Shown here in pieces: positions 15,931 through 24,386 of a stretch of 64,000 bases of DNA (position 1 is the stretch's first letter; each line of letters begins with the position of its first letter). The stretch is from contig JBQTIB010000065.1 in assembly GCA_052389435.1 (NCBI GenBank), positions 3,196 to 67,195 on the forward strand. The letters are read 5' to 3'. The DNA is from JBQTKD01 sp052389435. GTDB taxonomy: Bacteria; Actinomycetota; Actinomycetes; Sporichthyales; Sporichthyaceae. The position numbers were made by a program, and so were the translations under genes. The notes under the pieces are model-generated. The model saw only the letters and a list, made by a program, of their open reading frames with translations. It was not told where the DNA came from and searched no databases.

Positions 15931-16455
15931 CTACTTCAGCGTCAGCTGCGCGGTCATGGGACCCGGGTGGTAGGTGCAGATGATCGTGTACTTGCCGGCC
16001 TTCTTGGGCATCTTGAACGTCGCCTTCTTGCCCATCTCGACGTCGGCGGTCTTGAACTTGGCCGGGTTCTTCACCACGTCGTCGGTGGCGACGTTGTGCA
16101 GGGCGATGTCCGGGTTGTCGAAGGTCCAGGTCTCGCCGACCTTGCCCGCGTACTTGTCCTCGCAGAAGGTGTTGCCCGACGCCGTGATCGTCTTCGCGGG
16201 CTCCCCGCCCTTCGGGCAGCGCGCCTTCGGGTTGGCGAAGGGGTCGCTGGCGTCGTAGGCGTCGCAGGAGCCCGGCGCGTTCGGGTCGCAGTTCTCGGCG
16301 CCCGCCCCCGCGGCCGGCTCGGTGCCGGTGGAGGTGGCGGGGGTCGTCGAGTCGGTGCTCTGGGCCGCGCTGTCGGAGTCGTCGCCGCCGCAGGCGGCGA
16401 GGGTCAGCGCCAGCGCGAGCGCGCTCCCGGCGGTAGCGAGCGTGCGGAGCCTCAT
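15931..16455 (-). CDS. Cupredoxin lipoprotein (array copy 1)
   Basis: 174 residues; ATG 16455 has GAGAGGAC upstream. The lipobox LTLAAC at residues 17-22 predicts lipid anchoring to the outer face of the membrane, unlike copies 2 and 3. A Ser/Thr-rich spacer and CDPNAPGSCDAYD precede the cupredoxin domain with IALHNV and CTYHPGPM as copper ligands. First gene of the row; separated from the DUF58 operon upstream by a hairpin. Confidence 0.85.
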   Translation of the reverse strand: MRLRTLATAGSALALALTLAACGGDDSDSAAQSTDSTTPATSTGTEPAAGAGAENCDPNAPGSCDAYDASDPFANPKARCPKGGEPAKTITASGNTFCEDKYAGKVGETWTFDNPDIALHNVATDDVVKNPAKFKTADVEMGKKATFKMPKKAGKYTIICTYHPGPMTAQLTLK

Positions 16456-16481
16456 CGTCGACGTCCTCTCGTGCGGCCGGC

Positions 16482-16503
16482 GACCCGGAACTCTTTCCGG
16501 GTT
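16482..16503 (-). terminator. Hairpin terminator after the DUF58 operon
   Basis: ACCCGGAA / TTCCGGGT with a four-base loop, 70 bases past the DUF58 stop and 27 bases before the cupredoxin start. Could also be a leader hairpin of the latter. Confidence 0.5.
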
Positions 16504-16572
16504 CGTCCCACCGTGCGGCACGAGGCTAACAATGCCCGGGTCGGGTATCCGGTCCCCCGCGCGAGGGTTTTC

Positions 16573-17865
16573 TCAGAGTCGTCCGGCGGCCTTCAGTTCC
16601 AGGTAGCGGTCCGCCAGGGCCGGCGGCAGGGACTCCGGGTCGGCGTCGACGACCTCCACCCCGTGTCGGCCGAGCAGCGCGGCGACGTCCGCACGCCGTC
16701 CGCGGGTGCGCTCGGCCGCCGCGGCCGCGTACACCGCGTCCAGGCTCCCGCGCCCGACGGCGAGTTCGGCGACCCGGGTGTCCGCCACCGACGCGAGCAG
16801 TACCCGGTGCCGCGCCGAGAGCAACGGCAGTACCGGGAGCAGGCCCGCGGTGACCGGAGCCGGGTCCAGGGAGCTGATCAGCACGATCAGGGCACCGCGC
16901 CCGCCGCGGCGAAGCACCTCGCTCGCGAGGCCGCGCATGTCCGTCTCCACCAGGGCGGGGTGGACGGGAGCGAGCGCGGAGACCATCGTCGACAGCAGCC
17001 GGGCCCTGGGCACCCCGCCGACCGAGGCGCGCACGGTGCGGTCGTAGGCGAGCAGGTCCACGCGGTCGCCGGCGGCGGAGGCCAGCGCGGCGAGCAGCAG
17101 GGCGGCGTCCATGGCGGCGTCCAGCCGCGGGGCGTCCCCGACGCGGCCCGCCGCGGTGCGCCCGGTGTCGAGCACGACGATCACCCGCCGGTCCCGCTCC
17201 GGCCGCCAGGTCCGCACGGTGACGTCCTGGCGGCGGGCGGTGGCGCGCCAGTCGATGGAGCGAACGTCGTCGCCGATGACGTACTCGCGCAGGGAGTCGA
17301 ACTCGGTGCCGGCGCCGCGGATGCGGGCCGCGTTGCGCCCGTCGAGGGCACGCAGTCGCTCCAGTCGCGAAGGCAGGTGACGTCGGCTGCCGAAGGGCGG
17401 CAGGACGCGCACCGACCACGGTGCGCGCAGCGTCCCCTGCCGCGCGGCGAGCCCGAGCGGGCCGACGGAGCGCACGGTCACCCGGTCCGGCGTGCGGTCG
17501 CCCCGCCGGGTGGGAAGCAGCGGCGTGGACAGCGCGACCCGGGCACCGCCCGCGAGGGAGATTCGGTGGCGGCTGCGCTGCGCGCCGGCGCTCGGCGACC
17601 ACGCGTCGCGCAGTACTCCCCGGACCCGCCGGCCCCCGCCGTTGACCACGGTCAGCGTCAGCGCCGCCGGCTCGCCGAGCCGCACCTGCGTCGGACCGGT
17701 GCGCTCCAGTCGCAGCGACCGCACCCGCCCGGCCAGTACGAGGTCGACGAGGACACCGAGCAGCAGCGCCAGTTGCACGCCCAACAGCGCCCACCCGGAC
17801 CCGACGAGGAGCACCACCGCAGCGCCCGCGAGCCCGACGAGCGCCGCTCGCCCCGTCAGTGCCAC
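16573..17865 (-). CDS. DUF58 domain protein
   Basis: 430 residues from a GTG start. Two N-terminal hydrophobic helices (about 8-45) anchor it; a beta-rich middle follows, then the DUF58 core GTEFDSLREYVIGDDVRSIDW (key: Glu-Tyr, Gly-Asp-Asp, Arg-x-Ile-Asp-Trp) and a von Willebrand A-like half starting VIVVLDTGRTA with DTG at the metal site. DUF58 proteins pair with MoxR ATPases, which are thought to work as chaperones for metal-site or membrane-protein assembly. Last gene of a five-gene operon. Confidence 0.9.
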   Translation of the reverse strand: MALTGRAALVGLAGAAVVLLVGSGWALLGVQLALLLGVLVDLVLAGRVRSLRLERTGPTQVRLGEPAALTLTVVNGGGRRVRGVLRDAWSPSAGAQRSRHRISLAGGARVALSTPLLPTRRGDRTPDRVTVRSVGPLGLAARQGTLRAPWSVRVLPPFGSRRHLPSRLERLRALDGRNAARIRGAGTEFDSLREYVIGDDVRSIDWRATARRQDVTVRTWRPERDRRVIVVLDTGRTAAGRVGDAPRLDAAMDAALLLAALASAAGDRVDLLAYDRTVRASVGGVPRARLLSTMVSALAPVHPALVETDMRGLASEVLRRGGRGALIVLISSLDPAPVTAGLLPVLPLLSARHRVLLASVADTRVAELAVGRGSLDAVYAAAAAERTRGRRADVAALLGRHGVEVVDADPESLPPALADRYLELKAAGRL

Positions 17866-17953
17866 GAAAGCCGCCGAGCAACCCCGGAACGTCCGACCGG
17901 GCGAGGCCCATGGGCCACGTTCGGTCGGACGTCCTGCGGGGTGGGGGTGGGGT

Positions 17954-18955
17954 TCATCGGGGGACGGGGACGTTGGCCAGAACGGACTCGAGCACGCCGT
18001 CGGAGGTGGCGCCCTCGAGTTCGGCTTCGGCGCGCAGCCCGATCCGGTGGCGCAGCGCCGGGCGGGCCAGGGCCTTCACGTCGTCGGGCACGACGTAGTC
18101 CCGCCCCGAGAGCCAGGCCCAGGCCCGGGCGGCGGCGAGCAGGGCGGTCGCGCCGCGGGGGGAGACGCCCAGGCGCACCGCGGGCGAATCGCGGGTGGCG
18201 CGGCACACGTCGACGACGTAGGCGATGAGCTCCGGGCGCACCGAGACCGCGCGGGCCGCCTCCCGGGCCACCAGGACGTCCGAGGCGGTCGCGACCGGCC
18301 GCACGCCGGCGGCGGCGAGGTCCCGCGGATCGAACCCCGCCGCGTGGCGGTCCAGCACCGTGATCTCCTCCGCGCGGGTGGGCAGCGGAAGCACGAGCTT
18401 GAGCAGGAAACGGTCCAACTGCGCCTCGGGCAGCGGATAGGTGCCCTCGTATTCGACGGGGTTCTGCGTCGCGGCCACCAGAAACGGGTCGGGCAGCGGA
18501 CGCGGAGTGCCGTCGACGGAGACCTGCCGCTCCTCCATCGCCTCGAGCAGCGCGGCCTGCGTCTTCGGCGGAGTGCGGTTGATCTCGTCGGCGAGCAGCA
18601 GGTTGGTGAACACCGGCCCCGGGCGGAAGGAGAACTCGGCGCTGCGCGTGTCGTAGACCAGCGAGCCGGTGATGTCGCCCGGCATGAGGTCCGGAGTGAA
18701 CTGCACGCGCGTGGTGCGCAGATCCAGCGCGCGGCAGAAGGCCCGCGCCAGCAGGGTCTTCGCGATGCCGGGCACGCCCTCGAGCAGCACGTGGCCGCGG
18801 CAGACCAGCGCGATCACCAGGCCGGTCACGGCCGCGTCCTGACCGACGACCGCCTTGGCGACCTCGGCCCGCACCGCCACCAGCGCCCGATGCGCCTGCT
18901 CGGTGGCCACCGGGCCGGGCGGCGACGTCGTTGCGTACAGGTCGAGCTCATCCAC
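17954..18955 (-). CDS. moxR: MoxR-family AAA+ ATPase
   Basis: 333 residues, cytoplasmic. Walker A is GVPGIAKT (near residue 60), Walker B LLLADEINR, sensor 1 VAATQNPVEYEGT, and the arginine-rich C-terminal lid starts near RGATALLAAARAWAW. The GTG start overlaps the DUF4350 gene by eight bases with GAGGAA nine bases upstream. Works with the DUF58 partner encoded next; the client is unknown. Confidence 0.93.
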   Translation of the reverse strand: MDELDLYATTSPPGPVATEQAHRALVAVRAEVAKAVVGQDAAVTGLVIALVCRGHVLLEGVPGIAKTLLARAFCRALDLRTTRVQFTPDLMPGDITGSLVYDTRSAEFSFRPGPVFTNLLLADEINRTPPKTQAALLEAMEERQVSVDGTPRPLPDPFLVAATQNPVEYEGTYPLPEAQLDRFLLKLVLPLPTRAEEITVLDRHAAGFDPRDLAAAGVRPVATASDVLVAREAARAVSVRPELIAYVVDVCRATRDSPAVRLGVSPRGATALLAAARAWAWLSGRDYVVPDDVKALARPALRHRIGLRAEAELEGATSDGVLESVLANVPVPR

Positions 18956-20108
18956 GCCGGTACTTCCTCTCGGTGCTGACCTGTCGTTCCAGGTCGTCCA
19001 GTGCCGCGGTCAGGGCGAGTAGGCCGGCGTCGGTGTCGGGCGTCGCGCCGTAGAGGAGCTGGCCGACGTCGGCGGTCGACCGCCCCGTGTGGGCCGCGAC
19101 CGACTCGGTCACCGCCCGCGGATCCGCGTGGGTGGCGGACATCCCGAAGCGGGGCGCGATGCGTCGCACCGCCGCGGCGCGCAGTTCGGCGGCCGCGCGC
19201 GAGCGCGCACCGGAACGTCGGTAGAGCCGGGCCAGGCCCTCGGTCGCCTCGGCCGCGCGCACGACCACGGGCAGCGGCTCGAGGACCACCGGCCCGAGTC
19301 TGCGCGCCCGCCACAGCGCCAGCAGCGCGAGACCGATCGCGAGCTGCAACGCCGCGAGCTTCCACGCCTCGGGGATCAGCGAGGTGAGCGACCGCCGGTC
19401 GGCGTCGGTGAACAGGGCCGGGTCGTCCAGCCGCGGCAGGTACCAGACCAGTGTCGGCCGCTCCCCGAGCAGCGCCAGGGCCAGCGCCGCGTTGCCGCGT
19501 TCGTCGAGCTTGCCGTTGGTCAGTGCGGCGCCGCTGCCGAGCAGGACCCGACCGTCGGCGGCCAGCAGCGATCCGCCGAAGCACAGCCGCGGCGATCCGG
19601 ACGTGGCCGCGTAGCGAACGCCGCCCGCGTCGGCGCGGCCCGCGCGGGTGGCCGCGGGCAGGTCGCAGCCGGGGTCGCGTGCCGTCGTCTCGCCCACGGC
19701 GGCGGCCCGCGCCTGCGGCAGCGTCGCCTCGACCACCGGGCCGCGGGCCTCGACGAGCACCGTGGCGACGGAGCGCCGGGCGAGGTCTCGCATCGCCTCC
19801 GGCGTCAACAGGTCGGGCTCGGTGACCAGCAGGCTCGCCCGGGCGGGCCCGGCGCCGAGCGCCCGGCGGGCTGCGGCGAGGTCGCGGGCGACGATCACCT
19901 CGACGCCGCCGTCGCGGAGCAGTTGGGCCAGGGCGTGCGAGCCCTGCGGAGCGTAGGAATCGGGGTCCAGCCGGTTCTGGTTCCCGCGCGCGGTGAGCAC
20001 GGCGAGGGCCGCGACCAGCGCCAGCAGGAGCCCGAGCGGCAGCAGCGGGCTGCGCAGGCCGCGACGGCCGCGCGACGGGGCACGGATCTCGAGGGACTCG
20101 ACGGTCAC
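18948..20108 (-). CDS. DUF4350 domain membrane protein
   Basis: 386 residues from a GTG overlapping the stop of the DUF4129 gene (GTGA at 20105-20108), so translation is coupled. One N-terminal helix (about 21-40), then the extracytoplasmic DUF4350 region (ARGNQNRLDPDSYAPQGSHAL, landmark LDPDSYAP; LLVTEPDLL), which resembles a ThuA/GATase-like fold, a second helix near 265-285, and a helical cytoplasmic tail. Standard partner of MoxR-DUF58 operons in actinobacteria; function unknown. Confidence 0.85.
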   Translation of the reverse strand: MTVESLEIRAPSRGRRGLRSPLLPLGLLLALVAALAVLTARGNQNRLDPDSYAPQGSHALAQLLRDGGVEVIVARDLAAARRALGAGPARASLLVTEPDLLTPEAMRDLARRSVATVLVEARGPVVEATLPQARAAAVGETTARDPGCDLPAATRAGRADAGGVRYAATSGSPRLCFGGSLLAADGRVLLGSGAALTNGKLDERGNAALALALLGERPTLVWYLPRLDDPALFTDADRRSLTSLIPEAWKLAALQLAIGLALLALWRARRLGPVVLEPLPVVVRAAEATEGLARLYRRSGARSRAAAELRAAAVRRIAPRFGMSATHADPRAVTESVAAHTGRSTADVGQLLYGATPDTDAGLLALTAALDDLERQVSTERKYRRG

Positions 20109-20752
20109 GGCGCCGGCTCCGGCGTGCGGGCCGAGCGGAGCTCCCGATCCGCCGACGCGATCGCGGCGTGCCGCTCGAGCGTGGCCGGGCGGCCGCCGTA
20201 GCGGACCTCGCCGAACGCCGCCGCGGCGATCGCGACGGCCGCAGCCGCGCCGGGAAGCTGGGCGGCCAGATCGTGGGCCACCTCCTCGGCGGTGCGGCCG
20301 GGCCGAGCCACCAGCAGCCCGCGTTCCTCGCTCCCGCGCACCAACGCCCGGAAGCGCTCGACGATCGCCGTCTCGACGTCCCCGGCGGCCAGCGCCGCAT
20401 CGGCCGCGGCGTGGTGCTCCGCGGCGGTCGCGGCGACCTCCGCGAACAGGTCGGTGCGCCGCTGCCCGCGAGCCTCGCGCGGTCCGAGCCGCAGCCACAG
20501 GACGACGACGGCCAGCACCGCGACCGCGATCAGCAGCACGGTCGCCAATCCGCCGCCGGGCCCCGGGGCGGAGGCCCGGTCCAGCAGGTCGGAGATCCGG
20601 TCCCAGATCCACTGCGCGAACCGCTGGAGCAGCGAGGGCTCCTGCGCCTGGTAGGCGGGATCGCTCAGCTCGGCGCGTGCCGCCTCCCGCGCCGGGCCGG
20701 CGTCCGGAGTCAGCGGCGGATCCAGCGGGAGGGCGAGGCGCCGGGCCGTCAC
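20105..20752 (-). CDS. DUF4129 domain membrane protein
   Basis: 215 residues. A short extracytoplasmic N-terminus (LDPPLTPDAGPAREAARAEL, landmark ELSDPAY) precedes one transmembrane helix near residues 70-95; the C-terminal half is the DUF4129 domain with IVERFRALVRGSEERGLL and RTAEEVAHDL. DUF4129 domains are often fused to transglutaminases; here it stands alone. The GTG start overlaps the previous stop as GTGA (20749-20752). Confidence 0.85.
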   Translation of the reverse strand: MTARRLALPLDPPLTPDAGPAREAARAELSDPAYQAQEPSLLQRFAQWIWDRISDLLDRASAPGPGGGLATVLLIAVAVLAVVVLWLRLGPREARGQRRTDLFAEVAATAAEHHAAADAALAAGDVETAIVERFRALVRGSEERGLLVARPGRTAEEVAHDLAAQLPGAAAAVAIAAAAFGEVRYGGRPATLERHAAIASADRELRSARTPEPAP

Positions 20753-22104
20753 GGTGCCGACGCCGCCGGACCGCCGGCCGACCGGGCCAGCGCAAGGTCG
20801 AGGCCCTCCCGGCGCATCCGCAGGTCCACGTACAGCAGCGCGGTCACGCCCGCGGTGAACGGATAGGTCACCAGGCTCGCCAACGCCGAACCGATCATGA
20901 TCAGCACCACGAACCAGACGGTGCCCGCGGTTCCGCCGACGAACACCAGCATCGCCCCGGCGGCGACCGCCAGCGGGATCGACAGCACCATGGCCAGCAA
21001 CTGCGCCATCAACTGGATCAGCAGCAGGATCCCGAAGGTCCGCCACCAGGACGTGCGGACCAGTCGCGCGGAGCGTCGCAGCGAGGTGCGGACGCCGCCC
21101 CGCTCCAGCACCATCGCGGGCGCCGCGAGGCAGAACCGCACCCACAGCCAGATCGCCGTCGGGACGGCCGCGAGGAGGAGGACGGCGCCGAGGACGAACG
21201 CGCCGTCCTCCGGCAGGCCCCCCGCCCAGAGCCCCAACGGCACCGCGACGGCCAGCGCGATCAGTCCGAAGCAGATCGTCGGAATGAGCAGGGACAGACC
21301 GAGCAGTCGCCACACGCGCGGCCGTACCTGCGCCCACGCCTCGCCGGGGGTGACGTCGCGGCCGAGCACCGCACGGCCGACGACGACGGTGAGCATCCCG
21401 GCCAGGACCGTCTGCGCGAGCACGCCGACGACCATGCCGACGAGTTGCACCGACTGCGCCGCGAGGCCGCCGAACGGATCCTCGGACTCCTCGATCGGCC
21501 CGGTGCCGAAGAAGTCGGGGTCGGACAGGCCGCTGTCGCGCAGCAGCAGCCACGTCGCGAGGGCCTGGATCGCGGTGACCACGATCACGACGCCGGCGGT
21601 CAGCCCGAGTTGCACCTTCCAGTGCTTGCGCATCGTCGAGACCGCGCCGTCGAGCAGTTCGCCGAGCCCCAGCGGGCGCAGCGGAATGACTCCGGGGCGA
21701 GCGGCCGGCGGCGGGCCGTAGCCGGGCGCGGTCCAACCGGGCGGCGGCGCGTAGATGGGCGGGGCGGCCCAGCCCGCGGCCGGCGAGCCCGGCGCGACGT
21801 TCGGCGGCGGCGCGTAGCCCTGCGGCGGGACTCCCGCGGGCGCGCCGTAGCCGGGCGGCGGACCGTAGGCCGCAGCGGGCGGGTACCCGGGCGGCGGGTA
21901 TCCGGGCGGCGGGTACGCGGGCGGCGGGTATCCGGGCGGCGGGTACGCGGCGACCGGTGGCGCCGACGGTTCGGCCGGCGGGACCGTCGGCTTGGCCCAG
22001 GCCGGCGGCTGCTCCGCGGCCCACGTGCCGGTCGGCGGCCACGGGGTCGCGGGCCGTTCCGGCTCGGACGCAGCGTCCTCCGGTGGCCCACCCATGTCGA
22101 TCAT
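20749..22104 (-). CDS. Pro-rich multi-pass membrane protein (glycerophosphodiesterase-membrane-domain-like)
   Basis: 451 residues from ATG 22104. About 140 N-terminal residues are Pro/Gly/Tyr-rich, including four near-perfect PPPGYPPPGY-type repeats, and are probably disordered and cytoplasmic. Then LRPLGLGELLDGAVSTMRKHW introduces six or so helices typical of the membrane domain seen with glycerophosphodiester phosphodiesterases and related uncharacterised proteins. First gene of the DUF58-MoxR operon and divergent from mtnA. Confidence 0.8.
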   Translation of the reverse strand: MIDMGGPPEDAASEPERPATPWPPTGTWAAEQPPAWAKPTVPPAEPSAPPVAAYPPPGYPPPAYPPPGYPPPGYPPAAAYGPPPGYGAPAGVPPQGYAPPPNVAPGSPAAGWAAPPIYAPPPGWTAPGYGPPPAARPGVIPLRPLGLGELLDGAVSTMRKHWKVQLGLTAGVVIVVTAIQALATWLLLRDSGLSDPDFFGTGPIEESEDPFGGLAAQSVQLVGMVVGVLAQTVLAGMLTVVVGRAVLGRDVTPGEAWAQVRPRVWRLLGLSLLIPTICFGLIALAVAVPLGLWAGGLPEDGAFVLGAVLLLAAVPTAIWLWVRFCLAAPAMVLERGGVRTSLRRSARLVRTSWWRTFGILLLIQLMAQLLAMVLSIPLAVAAGAMLVFVGGTAGTVWFVVLIMIGSALASLVTYPFTAGVTALLYVDLRMRREGLDLALARSAGGPAASAP

Positions 22105-22166
22105 CGTGCCATTCCCGAGCAAGCGGTGGTCGACCCCGAGGGTCAGGACTGGGCAGGATCTCGCCC

Positions 22167-23192
22167 ATGACGTGGAACGCTCCGGCCCTGCGCTGGGATC
22201 CCGACGGCCCCGCGGTCGTGCTCCTGGACCAGACCCGGCTGCCGGCGGAGGAGGCACTGCTGCGGTGCACCGACGTTGCGACGTTGGTCGAGGCGATCGT
22301 CCGACTCGCGGTGCGCGGCGCCCCGTTGCTCGGCATCGCCGGCGGATTCGGCGTGGCGCTCGCGGCCGCGCGCGGGGACGACGTGGCCGCCGCGGCGGCG
22401 GCCCTGGCGAGCGCGCGGCCGACCGCGGTCAACCTCGCCCGCGGCGTCGCGGTGGCCTTCGCCGCCTACGAACGCGGCGGCGCCGCCGCGGCCCGGGCCG
22501 CGGCCCGCGCGGTGCAGGAGGCCGAGGACACGGCGAGCCGGCGCATGGCCGAGCACGGGCTGAGGCTGGTTCCCGAGGACGCGCGGATCCTCACCCACTG
22601 CAACACCGGCGCGCTGGCGTGCGGCGGCGAGGGGAGTGCGTTCGCGGTCGTGCTGGCGGCGCACCGGGCGGGCCGCCTCGCGCACCTGTGGGTCGACGAG
22701 ACCCGCCCACTGCTGCAGGGCGCTCGGCTCACCGCGTGGGAGGCGCAGCGCAACGGGCTGCCGTACTCGGTCCTGCCGGACTCGGCCGCGGCGGCGCTGA
22801 TGGCGGCGGGGCGGGTGGACCTGATCGTGGTCGGCGCGGACCGGATCGCCGCCGACGGTTCCGTGGCGAACAAGGTCGGCACCTACGGCCTCGCGGTCGC
22901 GGCCCGGCACCACGGGGTGCCGTTCGTCGTCGTCGCGCCGGTCTCGACCGTGGACGCCGACACGCCCGACGGCGCGGCGATCGTGGTGGAGCAGCGCGAC
23001 GTCGAGGAAGTCGTGTCCCTGGGCGGGATTCGCAGCGCACCGGCCGGGGCGGGCGCCTGGAACCCGGCGTTCGACGTCACCCCGGCCGACCTGGTGACGG
23101 CGTTGGTGACCGACGTCGGCGTCCTCGCCCCGGTGAACGCCGAGACGGTCGCGACGTTGACGACCCCGGCGGCCGCGGACTGCCGAAGCTGA
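22167..23192 (+). CDS. mtnA: S-methyl-5-thioribose-1-phosphate isomerase
   Basis: 341 residues. Converts methylthioribose-1-phosphate to methylthioribulose-1-phosphate in methionine salvage. Family landmarks: VRGAPLLGIAGGFGVAL, ILTHCNTGALACGG (catalytic Cys), VDETRPLLQGARLTAWE, VVGADRIAADGSVANKVGTY (catalytic Asp in GADRI). Position just upstream of mtrA is conserved in streptomycetes. No other salvage gene is in the window. Confidence 0.93.
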   Translation: MTWNAPALRWDPDGPAVVLLDQTRLPAEEALLRCTDVATLVEAIVRLAVRGAPLLGIAGGFGVALAAARGDDVAAAAAALASARPTAVNLARGVAVAFAAYERGGAAAARAAARAVQEAEDTASRRMAEHGLRLVPEDARILTHCNTGALACGGEGSAFAVVLAAHRAGRLAHLWVDETRPLLQGARLTAWEAQRNGLPYSVLPDSAAAALMAAGRVDLIVVGADRIAADGSVANKVGTYGLAVAARHHGVPFVVVAPVSTVDADTPDGAAIVVEQRDVEEVVSLGGIRSAPAGAGAWNPAFDVTPADLVTALVTDVGVLAPVNAETVATLTTPAAADCRS

Positions 23193-23214
23193 CCGCCGGG
23201 GGCGCCCGGGACGA

Positions 23215-23511
23215 CTACTTGGTCGTGCCGCCGTTCATCGCGCGACCCGCGGAGGAGTCCTCGGCGATGGCGTTGCGCAGGTTCGGGTCGGCGTTGTCGG
23301 CCTGCTTGCCGGCGACGACCTTCGGCCCCGAGTCGGCCGGCGACGGGGCGGAGGTCTCCCCGCCGTTCAGGGCCAGCCCGGCGGCGGCGGCCGCGATCGC
23401 CACGGCGGCGACGGCAAGCGCGACGGCGACGCTGCGGCGGCTGCCCTTCGAAGGCGCAGTCGCACCGGAAGCGGTGTCCGAGACGGTCGAGGTGTTGAGG
23501 GTGAGGGACAT
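23215..23511 (-). CDS. Small single-pass membrane protein
   Basis: 98 residues; ATG with AGGAG six bases upstream. Polar N-terminus of 25 residues, one Ala-rich helix (about 28-47), then an extracytoplasmic tail (AGKQADNADPNLRNAIAEDS). No family recognised. Convergent with mtnA and divergent from mtrA. Confidence 0.65.
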   Translation of the reverse strand: MSLTLNTSTVSDTASGATAPSKGSRRSVAVALAVAAVAIAAAAAGLALNGGETSAPSPADSGPKVVAGKQADNADPNLRNAIAEDSSAGRAMNGGTTK

Positions 23512-23704
23512 CGTGCGCTCCTGAATCGAAAGTGTGTCGGCCGCTGCTGCGGGCTCATCACTTCGACGCTGGGCGGCGCCCCGCGTTTCGTACGGACGGC
23601 TCGATCGACCTCAGCCGTTCGGACGGTCTTGGCGAAGGATCGTTTGTGCAGGCCACGCGGGGTGCCGGCGCGGTTCTTCCGGCGGAAGGTGCGACTATGG
23701 CCCC

Positions 23705-24382
23705 ATGAAGGTGCGCGTCCTCGTGGTCGACGACGACCAGGCCCTGGCCGAGATGCTGACGATCGTCCTGCGCACCGAGGGCTTCGAGCCCTTCGTGTGC
23801 GGGGACGGAGACAGCGCCCTGGCGGCATTCCGCGACAAGAAGCCGGACCTGGTCCTGCTGGATCTGATGCTCCCCGGCCGCAACGGCATCGACGTCTGTC
23901 GGGCGATCCGGGCCGAGTCCGGGGTCCCGATCGTGATGCTGACCGCCAAGACGGACACGGTCGACGTCGTCCTCGGCCTCGAGTCCGGCGCCGACGACTA
24001 CGTCGTGAAGCCGTTCAAGCCGAAGGAGCTCGTCGCCCGGGTGCGCGCGCGGCTGCGCCGGCAGGAGGAGCCGACCCCGGCCGCCCTGCAGATCGCCGAT
24101 CTCGACATCGACGTCGCGGGCCACTCGGTCAAGCGCGACGGCGTCCCGATTCCGCTGACTCCGCTCGAGTTCGACCTGCTCGTCGCGCTGGCCCGCAAGC
24201 CCTGGCAGGTCTTCACCCGCGAGGTGCTCCTGGAGCAGGTCTGGGGCTACCGGCACGCTGCCGACACCCGCCTGGTCAACGTCCACGTCCAGCGGCTGCG
24301 CAGCAAGATCGAACACGACCCGGAGCACCCCGAGATCGTGGTGACCGTGCGCGGCGTCGGCTACAAGGCCGGACCGAGCTGA
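23705..24382 (+). CDS. mtrA: MtrA two-component response regulator
   Basis: 225 residues, OmpR/PhoB type. Receiver domain (1-120) with acidic pocket Asp9-Asp10, phospho-acceptor Asp53 (LLDLMLPG), Thr in MLTAK and Lys in VKPFKPKEL; C-terminal winged helix (130-225) with TPLEFDLLVAL and RLRSKIEHDPEHP. MtrA is an essential or near-essential actinobacterial regulator of cell division, cell wall and development. The ATG at 23705 lacks a close ribosome site, so the mRNA may be leaderless or the start context unusual. Confidence 0.95.
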   Translation: MKVRVLVVDDDQALAEMLTIVLRTEGFEPFVCGDGDSALAAFRDKKPDLVLLDLMLPGRNGIDVCRAIRAESGVPIVMLTAKTDTVDVVLGLESGADDYVVKPFKPKELVARVRARLRRQEEPTPAALQIADLDIDVAGHSVKRDGVPIPLTPLEFDLLVALARKPWQVFTREVLLEQVWGYRHAADTRLVNVHVQRLRSKIEHDPEHPEIVVTVRGVGYKAGPS

Positions 24383-24386
24383 GTTG

